64,000 nt of DNA from Williamsia sp. 1135 (GCF_002095395.1 NZ_MJEI01000107.1:124001-188000); one strand, 5' to 3'. Shown: positions 8,594-17,878, counted from the stretch's first letter. Numbers and translations: made by a program. Notes: generated from the sequence alone by a model not told the origin.

Positions 8594-9736
8594 CTAGGTG
8601 GTGGGAGTCGTCGGAATCGGGGGAGGTGTGGCGAAGAGTCCGGCGAGTGCCGGCACGGAAGCAGCCTGCACCCAGCCGGGCATGCCTTGACTCCACACCA
8701 GCGTGGCGCCGGTGAACTGCCCCGAGGTCGCTGCCCCCTGCAGTTGCGCGACGGTGAACGGACCTGCGGGCTGGCCACCGTTGTCGATGTGGAACGTCGC
8801 CGTACCGGGCAAGGGCGGGGGACCTGCCGCGGGGGCGGGCTGCCCCTGTCCCGCTCGACCGAACTGACCGGCCATCTGACTACCCAGGGCGACGCCCATT
8901 CCGGCGGACATCATGTCGCCCATGGCACCGCCGCCAGGATTCTGAGCGGCCGCGAGCATCGCGTCGGCCGCCTTCCCCTGCTGGTAACGGCCGAGATCGC
9001 CGACGTTGTCGAGGAATCCGCCCTCCTCGACACCGCGGGCGACGCCACGGGTCATGGCGGACGTGATCTCGTCCGGCAGGGAGATGTTCATGGTGACCGA
9101 ATCGATGGCCAACCCGAACTCGTCGTCGACGCGCTCGGATACGAACGCGCGGAGCTTGTCGGACAACTCCACCTGACGACCTTGGAGGTCGATGACACCG
9201 AGGCGGGTCTCCATGATCATGTCCGAGAACGCGAGAGTGATGACCCGACGCAACAATTCAGATATCTCGTCGACATCGACCGCGCTATCGGTCCCGATGA
9301 CCTCCCGCAGAAATATTTCAGGATCAGCCACCCGAACGACACACAAACCGTTCGCGCGTACCTGCACCATCGTGAAATCCGGGTCGCGGACGGTCACGGG
9401 ATTGGCGGTGCCCCAGCGTAGATCGGTCACCGGGCGGGTGTTGATGAAGTACACCTCGGATCGGAACGGGCTGTTGAACCCGTGCTTCCAGCCCTGCAGG
9501 GTGCTCAGGATCGGAAGGTTCTCCGACGTCAGCTGGTAGTGCCCCGGTCCGAAGCGGTCGGCCAGCTGCCCGCGGTAGACGAAAACCGCCTGCTGACCTT
9601 CACGAACGATGAGTTCGGCCTCGTTCTTGATCTCGTTGTTGTAGCGCGGAAAACGCCACGCCAACGTCGAACGTGAATCGTCGATCCATTCGATGATGTC
9701 GACGAGTTCACCTTTGATCTTGCCGATGATCCCCAT
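8594..9736 (-). CDS. SPFH-domain protein with C-terminal GYF_2 domain
   Basis: A 380-residue protein. Residues about 1-240 form an SPFH/prohibitin-like domain of the YdjI or 'virion core protein' type. A Gly/Met-rich linker (about 260-300) follows, then a C-terminal GYF_2-like module (FHIDNGGQPAGPFTVAQLQ, then WSQGMPGWVQA). The ATG at 9736 starts MGIIGKIKG and has GGAGAA about 13 bases upstream; upstream in-frame codons lack family similarity. It leads the cassette with the zinc-ribbon and membrane genes. Family proteins form oligomeric membrane scaffolds, and GYF_2 domains bind Pro-rich segments. The zinc-ribbon partner has exactly such a segment, PPPLPPMPPRP. Confidence 0.87.
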   Translation of the reverse strand: MGIIGKIKGELVDIIEWIDDSRSTLAWRFPRYNNEIKNEAELIVREGQQAVFVYRGQLADRFGPGHYQLTSENLPILSTLQGWKHGFNSPFRSEVYFINTRPVTDLRWGTANPVTVRDPDFTMVQVRANGLCVVRVADPEIFLREVIGTDSAVDVDEISELLRRVITLAFSDMIMETRLGVIDLQGRQVELSDKLRAFVSERVDDEFGLAIDSVTMNISLPDEITSAMTRGVARGVEEGGFLDNVGDLGRYQQGKAADAMLAAAQNPGGGAMGDMMSAGMGVALGSQMAGQFGRAGQGQPAPAAGPPPLPGTATFHIDNGGQPAGPFTVAQLQGAATSGQFTGATLVWSQGMPGWVQAASVPALAGLFATPPPIPTTPTT

Positions 9737-9876
9737 GTTCGGTGTTCTCCCTAGCGGCGTCGCGTGATCGCGGTGTCTGAAGAAGGCCGACGTGAAGCGC
9801 CCAGCCAAAGACCAGTCTAGTGACACCGGCCGTGTCGCACGGCCACATGGCCTGCTCGCGATGGGAGAGTGGTCAG

Positions 9877-10584
9877 GTGAGTCGGGACTGTGTGGAGCGA
9901 ACCGGGCACCGGTGGATACCGGTCGCGATGCTTGCCGCCGTCCTGGTCATCGGTGGGTGTACGACCGAGGTCGACGGTGATCCGACGGCTGCTCCGGTCA
10001 CCGCCGTGAGCCCGAACAACTCCACCCAGTCGAGCGACCTCCGAGAGCGCTCGGTGACCCCTGCCGATTTCCCGGCCGGATACTCCGCGACGGAGGTCAC
10101 CGGCGGACAACTGGGCGCTCTGCTGGGCGACACCGCGGGCGTGGCCGCGGGCGGGACTGTCGACCCACCGACCTGCGCGCCGAGGCAACTCCCATCTGAC
10201 TCCGGCGACGCGATCGCGTTCGTGGCGACCGGCACCGGCGCCAACGCCGGCGCGCTGTCCGCGGTCACGGTTCTGGTGGACACCCCGCTGGCGGAGTTGA
10301 AGGCAGCCCTGGAGAGGTGCCCCACCTACACGACCGACACCGAGGGCGCGAAAGCGACTGTGACAACGACTGTTCTGCCGTCTTCGCCCGCGCAATCAGA
10401 CGAATCGCTGGCGTTCCGACGGGTCACGTCGTCAGGTGCGATGACCCAGACAATGACCGCACTCGTCGGTCAGAACGACGGCATCCGGGTCTACGTCACC
10501 TATGTCGCGTCGGGACAGCGACCTCCCGACGGCATGGCACTGGACCAGCTCTACACCGCGGCATTGTCCCGGTCCCGGGGTTGA
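9877..10584 (+). CDS. Putative lipoprotein
   Basis: A 235-residue exported protein. A hydrophobic stretch VAMLAAVLVIGGC gives a lipobox (IGGC) with the acylated Cys near residue 28, followed by a Thr/Ser/Pro-rich linker and a soluble domain with two further cysteines (TCAPRQ and ERCPTY). The GTG at 9877 was preferred because a GGGAGAG lies about 7 bases upstream; more upstream in-frame codons would put a hydrophilic segment before the signal. The domain resembles small mycobacterial sensor-type lipoproteins, but I cannot name a family with confidence. It stands alone, downstream of the divergent SPFH operon. Confidence 0.75.
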   Translation: MSRDCVERTGHRWIPVAMLAAVLVIGGCTTEVDGDPTAAPVTAVSPNNSTQSSDLRERSVTPADFPAGYSATEVTGGQLGALLGDTAGVAAGGTVDPPTCAPRQLPSDSGDAIAFVATGTGANAGALSAVTVLVDTPLAELKAALERCPTYTTDTEGAKATVTTTVLPSSPAQSDESLAFRRVTSSGAMTQTMTALVGQNDGIRVYVTYVASGQRPPDGMALDQLYTAALSRSRG

Positions 10585-10681
10585 GCGGCCACCTGTGGAT
10601 ACAGCCCTGATCGGTGGATAACCTCCCGATTCGGCTGCGCCGGACGCATGCGACGTCCGGACCACGACCGACCATCGGTGC

Positions 10682-11947
10682 ATGACATCTGACAACTTCG
10701 AAACCTCGGTATCGGGCCCCGCAGCGCTGATCACCGCCATACCTGCTCTGCTCGGCTTCGTCCCGGAGCGTTCCCTGGTGTTGATCACCTTCGAGGGCAA
10801 CGGCGACGAGATCGGCACCACGATGCGTCACGACCTGACACTGGAACCGGACGGCAAACCCACCGAGCTGATGCTCGGTGTCATCGATCACCTCGCTCGG
10901 GTGTGCGAGTCCTACGGCGCGACGCGAGTGGTCGCCGTGATCATCGATGATCGGATGGACCCGCACGGCCGCGCCTATCGTCGCCTTGCGGCCATCATCG
11001 ACCGCAACCTACTCGCCGTGGGCGGGCTGTACGGTGCCTTCTGGACGTCGGCGATATCTCTCGGTCGCCCATGGATCACGCTGTGGGACCGCCGATCCGA
11101 GGTGATCGAATCGGACCGGATCGCCGATGGAGTCGTGGGTGATCCGATGATCAGCCCGGTAGCCATCGCGCGGGCGGTGGCCGGCGGGCGGCGTGTCCTG
11201 ATGACCCGGGACGAGATGGTCGAGAACCTCTCGCCGCTGCCTCACTGTGCGTCAGCGGAGTGTGATGCGTACGAGATCTCGGCGATCGACGACCGTCACT
11301 ATGCCGAACTGACCGAGTCGAAACTGATCGGAGCCACCGCGGACGAATGGTCGGACATCGCGGACGACGATGAGGCGGCGTCGACATCGGGACCGGTGGA
11401 TCAGACCACGATCGATCCGGAAGTCTTGCAGGACTACGCCGGTACGGGGACGGGGCGCGTCCCGCTGCACCTGTTGGTCGAGCAGGTTCGTCGAATTCAA
11501 GAGCGGTCTGACCTGGAGTTCGTCCTCGACCTGGTCGTGCGCAGGTGCGGCGATCTGGGTTGCGGCGACCTCCAGCGCCTCGACAAGGCTCTCCGCGAAC
11601 TCTATGTGCGTGATGCGCTCGTGTCGCTCGCGGTGACCGACCTGTGGTCTGACGCCGAATATCTGTTCACGCAGGCCGCCCGGAGGTTGCGCGGACGAGG
11701 GCAGGCGGCGGCCGCGACCCTGCTGGGGTTCGTCCATTACGTGCACGGCAACGGCGCGATGGCAGGCACCGCCTTCGACCTGGCGCTCGCGGTCAGTCCG
11801 GGGTACTCGATGGCGACCCTCTACAACGACGCGTTGACGCGCGGGATACCGCCCGGTGTGATCAATCGGTGCGCGGAGACCGGTTATCACCTCGCCCGGT
11901 CGCTCGGGGTGGAGCTGCCACCACCGATTCTCCGGCCGGCGGCGTGA
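10682..11947 (+). CDS. DUF4192 domain-containing protein
   Basis: A 421-residue protein of the actinobacterial DUF4192 family. The typical N-terminus reads ALITAIPALLGFVPERSLVL and is followed by VVAVIIDD. No catalytic motif is known to me and there are no signal peptide or transmembrane segments. The C-terminal third is helical and TPR-like (QAAATLLGFVHYVHGNGAMA), a common feature of the family. It is convergent with galE, with only six bases between the two stop codons. The function is unknown. Confidence 0.85.
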   Translation: MTSDNFETSVSGPAALITAIPALLGFVPERSLVLITFEGNGDEIGTTMRHDLTLEPDGKPTELMLGVIDHLARVCESYGATRVVAVIIDDRMDPHGRAYRRLAAIIDRNLLAVGGLYGAFWTSAISLGRPWITLWDRRSEVIESDRIADGVVGDPMISPVAIARAVAGGRRVLMTRDEMVENLSPLPHCASAECDAYEISAIDDRHYAELTESKLIGATADEWSDIADDDEAASTSGPVDQTTIDPEVLQDYAGTGTGRVPLHLLVEQVRRIQERSDLEFVLDLVVRRCGDLGCGDLQRLDKALRELYVRDALVSLAVTDLWSDAEYLFTQAARRLRGRGQAAAATLLGFVHYVHGNGAMAGTAFDLALAVSPGYSMATLYNDALTRGIPPGVINRCAETGYHLARSLGVELPPPILRPAA

Positions 11948-11953
11948 TTGTGG

Positions 11954-12946
11954 TCAGCGCGTCGAGAGGGACGCCGAGTGGGCGCGGTCGCCGAGAGCCC
12001 GGGTGTACTCCCACGCGTCGGCGACGATGACCGACAGGTCGGTGTGTTCGGGGTACCAGCCGAGTTCTGCGATGGCCTTGTCGCTGGACGCGATCAGGAC
12101 AGCCGGGTCGCCGGCACGTCGAGGTGCGTCGACCACCGGGATCTCCAGCCCGGTGACTTCCTCGCAAGCCGAAATGACCTGTCGCACAGAAAAACCGGTG
12201 CCGCTGCCGAGGTTGAAGATCGAATGCCGGCCGGCGACCGCGGCCTCGAGGGCCAGGGCATGGGCCTGCGCGAGATCGAGGACGTGGATGTAGTCACGAA
12301 TGGCTGTGCCGTCGTCGGTGGGGTAGTCGGTCCCGAACATCTTGATGTGCTCACGATGCCTCAGGGCGACCTGGAGGACGAGCGGGATCAAGTGGGTCTC
12401 GATGACCCGATTCTCGCCGGCACCGGCGTAGGCACCCGCGACGTTGAAATACCGCAGAGACATCGCGCCGAGGCCGTGAGCCGCCGCGTACGACGTGATC
12501 GCGTGATCGATGGCGAGCTTGGTCGCGCCGTAGGGATTGGTCGGACGGGTGGGCGCGGACTCGAGGATGGGCACCGATTCGGGCTCGCCGTAGGTGGCGG
12601 CCGTCGACGAGAACACCAGCCGCGGGGTCTCGGTGCTTCGGACGGCCTCGAGGAGGGCAAGCGATTCGACGACGTTGCCGTACCAGTACAGCTCAGGGTG
12701 TTGAACTGATTCGCCGACCAACGACTGGGCGGCGAAATGCAGAACCCCGTCGAAGGCGTCGGAACCGAGTACGTCGGCGGCGACGTCTCGGACATTGCCT
12801 TCGATGAAGGGAACACCCTCCGGCAACGCCTCGACGTTTCCGGTACTCAGGTTGTCGACGATCGTGACGTCATGACCGTGCTCGACCATGACTCGGGCGC
12901 AGACGCTACCCACATAACCGGCGCCGCCGGTGACCAAGAGTTTCAT
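11954..12946 (-). CDS. galE: UDP-glucose 4-epimerase
   Basis: A 330-residue short-chain dehydrogenase/reductase of the extended class. It has the NAD-binding TGGAGYVGS at residue 6, the catalytic Ser/Thr region [14 protein letters not shown] as the Tyr-X3-Lys pair, and LRYFNVAGA. It interconverts UDP-glucose and UDP-galactose, supplying galactose for arabinogalactan and exopolysaccharide. It lies 12 bases behind ideR on the same strand, the arrangement known from Corynebacterium (dtxR-galE), so the two probably share a transcript. The length is normal for the family. Confidence 0.95.
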   Translation of the reverse strand: MKLLVTGGAGYVGSVCARVMVEHGHDVTIVDNLSTGNVEALPEGVPFIEGNVRDVAADVLGSDAFDGVLHFAAQSLVGESVQHPELYWYGNVVESLALLEAVRSTETPRLVFSSTAATYGEPESVPILESAPTRPTNPYGATKLAIDHAITSYAAAHGLGAMSLRYFNVAGAYAGAGENRVIETHLIPLVLQVALRHREHIKMFGTDYPTDDGTAIRDYIHVLDLAQAHALALEAAVAGRHSIFNLGSGTGFSVRQVISACEEVTGLEIPVVDAPRRAGDPAVLIASSDKAIAELGWYPEHTDLSVIVADAWEYTRALGDRAHSASLSTR

Positions 12947-12958
12947 GAAGGGTTCGGG

Positions 12959-13651
12959 TCAGACCTTCTCGACCTGAACCGAGTGCGCCATCTCCTCGGA
13001 CAACTGCAGCCCCTGATGTCCCGGGGTGCTGATGACGATCGACGTGGGGTTGACGGTCACGCTGACGCGCGCGTTGGGGACGACACCGGCTTCGCGTAGT
13101 GCGCTGATCAACTCGATGTCCGCCTGAGCATGCTCGGACAACCTTCGTACGATGACCGCGACGGGCTCGCCTTGGGGAAGCTCCGAGATGCGTGTCATCG
13201 GCGCGGGAGGAACCAGATCTGAATATCCGAGCTGATCGAGTCCGGGAATCGGGTTGCCATACGGTGACGTCGTCGGGTGATCCAGTACCTCGAGCAGGCG
13301 GCGCTCGACGTTCTCACTCATCACGTGTTCCCAGCGGCAGGCCTCCGCATGGACGTCCTCCCACGGCATCCCGATCACATCGACCAGCAACCGCTCCGCG
13401 AGACGGTGCTTGCGCATCACCGAGACCGCAAGACTTCGGCCCTTGTCGGTCAGTTCGAGGTGGCGGTCACCGGCGACCAGCACCAGTCCGTCGCGTTCCA
13501 TGCGGGCGACCGTCTGTGACACCGTCGGGCCGCTCTGTTCCAGGCGTTCGGCGATGCGTGCCCGCAAAGGCACGATGCCTTCTTCCTCGAGGTCGTAGAT
13601 CGTCCGAAGATACATCTCAGTGGTGTCGATCAGTTCGTTCACGATCCCCAT
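12959..13651 (-). CDS. ideR: Iron-dependent repressor IdeR/DtxR
   Basis: A 230-residue Fe(II)-activated repressor. Domain 1 is a winged helix (TTEMYLRTIYDLEEEG, then LEQSGPTVSQTVARMERDGL). Domain 2 keeps the metal ligands in KHRLAERLL and EACRWEHVM (Cys, Glu, His). The C-terminal SH3-like domain carries RVSVTVNPTSIVIS. It controls siderophore, iron storage and uptake genes. The start is given at ATG 13651, but an in-frame GTG at 13642 with GGGGAT upstream would match the usual family start better (Asn-Glu-Leu-Ile-Asp). A consensus-like promoter lies just upstream. galE follows closely. Confidence 0.95.
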   Translation of the reverse strand: MGIVNELIDTTEMYLRTIYDLEEEGIVPLRARIAERLEQSGPTVSQTVARMERDGLVLVAGDRHLELTDKGRSLAVSVMRKHRLAERLLVDVIGMPWEDVHAEACRWEHVMSENVERRLLEVLDHPTTSPYGNPIPGLDQLGYSDLVPPAPMTRISELPQGEPVAVIVRRLSEHAQADIELISALREAGVVPNARVSVTVNPTSIVISTPGHQGLQLSEEMAHSVQVEKV

Positions 13652-13672
13652 CCCTTTCGTCCTGCACCAGGC

Positions 13673-13701
13673 TACCTATAACAACGTCCGGTTTCGGTCA
13701 A
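13673..13701 (-). promoter_or_regulatory. Probable promoter of ideR-galE
   Basis: On the minus strand, TTGACC (13701-13696) and TAGGTA (13678-13673) are separated by 17 bases, a good sigma-70-type spacing. Transcription would start near 13665, giving a leader of about 15 bases before ideR. The GAGC-rich repeat array begins about 30 bases further upstream. Confidence 0.6.
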
Positions 13702-13730
13702 CCCTTCCCCTGACCGTGATGCGTCACACG

Positions 13731-13870
13731 CCAATCCGGGTCGAGCTCCGCTGCGCTCCGTCTCCGCCAATCCGGTCGAGCTCCGCTGCGCTCCGTCTCG
13801 CCAATAGGGTCGAGCTCCGCTGCGCTCCGTCTCCGCCAATCCGGTCGAGCTCCGCTCCGCTCCGTCTCCG
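13731..13870. repeat. Four tandem copies of a ~35-bp GAGC-rich intergenic repeat
   Basis: Four head-to-tail units of 34-36 bp lie at 13731-13766, 13767-13800, 13801-13835 and 13836-13870. Each starts CCAAT (then CCGG or AGGG), continues GTCGAGCTCCGCTGCGCTCC and ends GTCTCCG or GTCTCG. The units differ by a few substitutions and by 1-2 base indels. The core GAGC...GCTC can form a small stem. A single diverged copy lies at 41277-41304. The array fills the gap between divergent ideR and acuC, from just upstream of the ideR promoter to just before the acuC -10. An open reading frame across it is a repeat artefact. Confidence 0.85.
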
Positions 13871-13874
13871 CCCT

Positions 13875-13880
13875 CTAGGC
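13875..13880 (+). promoter_or_regulatory. Likely -10 element for leaderless acuC
   Basis: TAGGCT lies six bases... precisely, seven bases upstream of the acuC ATG at 13888, so transcription should begin at or next to the A of ATG. No Shine-Dalgarno sequence is present, consistent with a leaderless mRNA. Confidence 0.5.
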
Positions 13881-13887
13881 TCGGTAC

Positions 13888-15168
13888 ATGAGCAATGACG
13901 CCGGTCCGGCGAACGCGCAGTCCGCGGCGGTGATCTGGAGCGATGATTTCCTCGGCTACCGATGGGCGCCCACGCACCCGATGAACCCTATCCGGCTGGC
14001 ACTGACGATGTCACTGTCGAAGTCGCTCGGGGTCCTCGACGGTGTCCCCTCGATCCCTCCGATGGCAGTCGACGACAGGTTGCTGCAAACAGTGCACACC
14101 GCTGCGTATCTGGATGCGGTGCGCAGCGCTTCATCGGTCGATGACCATGTGGGTGGGGCCTCTCACGTCCTGGAGCGGTTGTTCGGTCTGGGAAGTGTCG
14201 ACAACCCGGTGTTCGAGGGGATGCACGGTGCCGCCGGTGTGCTGGTGGGAGGCACGATGGCAGCGGCCGCAGCCATCGCCTCCGGATCTGTGCGCCGCGC
14301 CGTCAACATCGGCGGCGGGATGCACCATGCGATGCCGGGCCATGCCGCCGGCTTCTGTATCTACAACGACTGCGCGGTCGCGATTCGCTGGCTGCTTGAG
14401 CAGGGGTACGACCGGATCGCCTACATCGACATCGACGCACATCACGGGGACGGCGTGCAGAAGGTGTTCGCGGGGGACCCGCGGGTACTGACGATCTCGC
14501 TACACCAACATCCGGCGACCTTGTGGCCGGGCAGCGGTTGGCCCGAAGAGGTCGGCGAACAGGACGGGAGGGGGACTGCGGTCAACATTGCGCTCATGCC
14601 CGAGACCTCGGACAAGTTGTGGCTGCGGGCGTTCAACGCAATCGTGCCCGGCGTCGTCGAGAACTTCCGACCCCAGATCATCGTCAGCCAATGCGGTGTC
14701 GACAGCCACTTCCAAGACCCCTTGACCGACCTGTCGCTGACGGTCGACGGGCAGCGGGCCGCTATCTATGCGATGCGCGATCTGGCCGACAAGTATTCAG
14801 AGGGCAGGTGGCTCGCGGTCGGCGGCGGTGGGTACGGGATCATCAACGTCGTACCCCGCAGCTGGACCCACCTCATTTCCGCTGTCACCGGAGCCGACCT
14901 CGCTCCGGACACCGTGATCGACGAGAGCTGGTGTGCTGCGGCGACAGCCGAGGCCAGAATGCTCGACGAGACACTGCGTGCGGACCCGGTCGCAGTCATG
15001 ACCGACGGTGGCCAGACCGATTATTTGCCCTGGGATGGTGATGGCGGTGGTCCACTGATGGACGGGACCACCGACGCCGCGCAGACCCGCACCGACGCCA
15101 CGATCATGGCAACCCGGCGTGCCGTTTATCCGTTGTGTGGTCTCGACCCGGAGGATCCCCGTGACTGA
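13888..15168 (+). CDS. acuC: Acetoin utilization protein AcuC-like deacetylase
   Basis: A 426-residue class I/II histone-deacetylase-fold enzyme. The active-site His pair and zinc ligands are visible: GGGMHHAMPGHAAGFCIYND near residue 148 and YIDIDAHHGDGVQKVF near 178. The terminal Tyr region is VGGGGYGI. Family members remove acetyl groups from lysines, and in Bacillus AcuC controls acetyl-CoA synthetase activity. It overlaps by 8 bases a gene encoding a fused GNAT acetyltransferase/acyl-CoA synthetase, so the pair probably adds and removes lysine acetyl groups on shared targets. It appears to be transcribed from a leaderless promoter beyond the repeat array. Confidence 0.9.
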   Translation: MSNDAGPANAQSAAVIWSDDFLGYRWAPTHPMNPIRLALTMSLSKSLGVLDGVPSIPPMAVDDRLLQTVHTAAYLDAVRSASSVDDHVGGASHVLERLFGLGSVDNPVFEGMHGAAGVLVGGTMAAAAAIASGSVRRAVNIGGGMHHAMPGHAAGFCIYNDCAVAIRWLLEQGYDRIAYIDIDAHHGDGVQKVFAGDPRVLTISLHQHPATLWPGSGWPEEVGEQDGRGTAVNIALMPETSDKLWLRAFNAIVPGVVENFRPQIIVSQCGVDSHFQDPLTDLSLTVDGQRAAIYAMRDLADKYSEGRWLAVGGGGYGIINVVPRSWTHLISAVTGADLAPDTVIDESWCAAATAEARMLDETLRADPVAVMTDGGQTDYLPWDGDGGGPLMDGTTDAAQTRTDATIMATRRAVYPLCGLDPEDPRD

Positions 15169-17878
15169 CTTGCCAGAGACGAACCGCAGCGACGCAGCGG
15201 AGTTGACGATCGCCCCGGACAAGCGCGGACCGCACGATTTCCCGAGACACTGGATCGCTGACGTGCTCGCCAGTGACGGTGGCGTGGTGCACCTGCGGCC
15301 GATCGTGCCCGAGGACGCGGACGGGCTGGTCCGGTTCCACTCAGCGCTGTCTGAACGCACCAGGTACTTGAGATATTTCGGTCCGTTCCCGCACATCCCG
15401 CCCCGCGAGCTCGCCCGGATGACCACTGTCGATCACTACAGCCGTGTCGCGTTCGTCGGATTGCTCGGCGGGGAGATCATCGCCATCGGGATCTACGAAG
15501 GTCTGGCTGCCGATGGCAAGGACGGCACGGCGGAAGTCGCCTTCGTCGTCGCCGACGAACACCAGGGTCGCGGCCTCGGGCCGATTCTGCTCGAGCATCT
15601 CGCAGGCGCCGCTGCCGAATGTGGATTCGAGCGCTTCGAAGCAGAAGTGCTGGCCGAGAACCCCAACATGGTTGCAGTGTTCCGCGACGCCGGATATCAG
15701 GTGCGCCGCAGCTTCGACGGCAGCACCATCCACGTCGAGTTCACGATCGACCCGTCCGAGGCGCTGCTGTCGGTGCGCAATGCCCGCGAGCGCGGCTCGG
15801 AGGCCCGCAGTGTCGCGAACCTGCTGCGGCCGACATCCGTCGCGGTCATCGGAGCCTCCGTCGACCGTCTGAAGGTCGGAAACGCGGTACTCGCGAACGT
15901 GATCGCCGGCGGCTTCACCGGACCCGTCTTCCCGGTGAACTCCGAACACCGGGCGGTCCGCGGGATCCGCGCCTACTCGACGGTGCGCGACATTCCCGAC
16001 CCCGTCGACCTCGCGATCGTCGCAGTCCCGGCCGACGCGGTCGAAGAAGTCCTCGACGACTGTCTGCACAAGGGCGTCAAGACCATGGTGGTGCTGTCTT
16101 CCGGGTTCGGCGACACGAGCGACTCGGGCCTCGAGTCGGAGCACCGACTGGTGGAATCGATCCGGGAACACGGCATGCGTCTGGTCGGGCCGAATGCCCT
16201 GGGGGTGGCCAACACCGATCCGGCGGTGTCCCTCAACGCCACCCTGGCACCGCTGGTCCCGGGTCGGGGCACGGTCGGGTTCTTCTGCCAGTCCGGCGCG
16301 TTGGGTATCGCCATCCTGGACGCCGCGGCGCGGAGACAGCTCGGATTGTCGACCTTCGTCTCCGCAGGCAACCGAGCCGACGTCTCCGGCAACGATCTTC
16401 TGCAGTACTGGGACACAGATCCGGACACCGAGGTCGTCTTGCTGTACCTCGAGAGCTTCGGTAATCCCAGGAAGTTCACGCGACTGGCGCGCAGGGTCGC
16501 CAGCGGCAAGCCGGTGGTCGCGGTGAAATCCGGGCGAGGGGCTGTGCCGCCGGCGATGGCCGCCGTCGATCACTCGCTCGACGACGAGAGCACCCGGGCC
16601 CTGCTCGCGCAATCCGGGGTGATCCAGGTCGCGACGATCCCTCAATTGTTCGACTGCGCGACCGTGTTCGCGTATCAGCCGCTACCACGCGGACCACGCG
16701 TGAGCATCGTCGGCAATTCCACGGCGCTCGGCGTGCTTGCACAGGAGGCTGGGAGTCACTTCGGGCTCGAGGTCGTCCAACGGGTCGATCTGGGCCCGAG
16801 CGCGTCGCCCGAGGCTTTCGAAGAGGCCGTGCGGACCGCTGCCGCAGACGAAGGCGTCGACGCATTGATCGCGGTGTTCGTGCCACCGGTCGCCGTCAGT
16901 GTCGATCGGTACGCCCAGGCGCTGATGTCGGGTATGGCCGACTCCGACAAACCGGTGGTCACCACATTCCTGGCCGTGGAAGGAATCCCGCAGAACTTGT
17001 CGGTGCTGGGAGCCCACGGCACGCCCGCCCGAGGGTCGATACCGTCGTTCCCCGGGCCGGAGCGAGCCGCGGAAGCTCTCGGACATGCCTGGCAGTACGC
17101 CCAGTGGAAGTCCCGGCCGGCTTCAGAGGTGCGTAGGCCCTCCGACGCCGATCCCGACACCGCTCGGCGTCTGGTCCGTGAGGCGGTCGCTGCTTCGGCG
17201 GGTGCGGTCACCGAACTCGATGACGACCGAACCGTTCAGATCCTTGCCTGTTACGGGATTCACATCGTCCCGTTCAAGGAGGTCAGCAGCGCCGACGAAG
17301 GTGTCGCGGCGGCAAACGAACTCGGGTATCCCGTTGCCATCAAGGCATTCTCGCCGAGCTGGCGGGGCCGGGCGGACCGGGAAGGTGTGCGACTCGACCT
17401 ACCCGATCAGCATTCGGTGGAGCTGGCGGTCGTCGAGTTGACGGAGGTAACCGGTGAGTCGAGGTTGCATGTGCAGCAGATGGCACCGAAGGGGATCAGC
17501 ACTGTGATCCGGGTCCGGGACGATCCGTCCTTCGGGTCGCTGATGTCGTTCGGTCTTGCCGGCGTCACCAGCGATCTCCTCGGTGATCGCGCCTATCGCG
17601 CGCTCCCGCTGACGGAGAATGATGCCGCGGATCTGATCGCGGCGCCGCGGTCGGCGCCGTTGCTCTCGGGTTACGGGGGACAGGAACCCGTCGACAAGAA
17701 CGCCTTGATCGATCTGGTGACGCGCATCTCGGCGCTGGTCGACGACATCCCGGAGGCGCGCGACGTGGTCTGCGACCCCATTCACGCGACCCCGGGCGGT
17801 GTCGCGGTGCTCGCAGCGCGGATGCGGGTGGGAGCCGTTCCGACCAAGCACGATTCGGGCCCCCGCCGGTTGGGTTGA
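15161..17878 (+). CDS. Fused GNAT acetyltransferase / ADP-forming acyl-CoA synthetase-like protein
   Basis: A 905-residue fusion. A GNAT domain occupies residues about 40-195, with the acetyl-CoA pyrophosphate motif EHQGRGLGPILL. A CoA-binding domain follows (VAVIGASVDRLKVGNAVLAN near 227), then succinyl-CoA-ligase-like flavodoxin domains (VGPNALGVAN, FFCQSGALGIAIL) and a C-terminal ATP-grasp domain (AIKAFSPSW onward). A His is kept in the segment AAVDHSLDD, where ADP-forming synthetases usually have their phospho-His in an SHTG context. Proteins with this domain set acetylate lysines of acyl-CoA synthetases (Pat/PatZ-like). The GTG at 15161 was chosen: GGAGGA lies upstream and it overlaps acuC by 8 bases. 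Confidence 0.9.
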   Translation: MTDLPETNRSDAAELTIAPDKRGPHDFPRHWIADVLASDGGVVHLRPIVPEDADGLVRFHSALSERTRYLRYFGPFPHIPPRELARMTTVDHYSRVAFVGLLGGEIIAIGIYEGLAADGKDGTAEVAFVVADEHQGRGLGPILLEHLAGAAAECGFERFEAEVLAENPNMVAVFRDAGYQVRRSFDGSTIHVEFTIDPSEALLSVRNARERGSEARSVANLLRPTSVAVIGASVDRLKVGNAVLANVIAGGFTGPVFPVNSEHRAVRGIRAYSTVRDIPDPVDLAIVAVPADAVEEVLDDCLHKGVKTMVVLSSGFGDTSDSGLESEHRLVESIREHGMRLVGPNALGVANTDPAVSLNATLAPLVPGRGTVGFFCQSGALGIAILDAAARRQLGLSTFVSAGNRADVSGNDLLQYWDTDPDTEVVLLYLESFGNPRKFTRLARRVASGKPVVAVKSGRGAVPPAMAAVDHSLDDESTRALLAQSGVIQVATIPQLFDCATVFAYQPLPRGPRVSIVGNSTALGVLAQEAGSHFGLEVVQRVDLGPSASPEAFEEAVRTAAADEGVDALIAVFVPPVAVSVDRYAQALMSGMADSDKPVVTTFLAVEGIPQNLSVLGAHGTPARGSIPSFPGPERAAEALGHAWQYAQWKSRPASEVRRPSDADPDTARRLVREAVAASAGAVTELDDDRTVQILACYGIHIVPFKEVSSADEGVAAANELGYPVAIKAFSPSWRGRADREGVRLDLPDQHSVELAVVELTEVTGESRLHVQQMAPKGISTVIRVRDDPSFGSLMSFGLAGVTSDLLGDRAYRALPLTENDAADLIAAPRSAPLLSGYGGQEPVDKNALIDLVTRISALVDDIPEARDVVCDPIHATPGGVAVLAARMRVGAVPTKHDSGPRRLG

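Noticed and set aside
13673-13690. Possible IdeR iron box at the ideR promoter
   Set aside because: Only a short AGG-TAG-CCT inverted repeat is present; it does not match the 19-bp consensus well enough.
13672-13977. A 101-codon frame crossing the repeat array on the minus strand
   Set aside because: It is built from repeated Glu-Arg-Ser-Gly-Ala units created by the DNA repeat and overlaps the acuC start.
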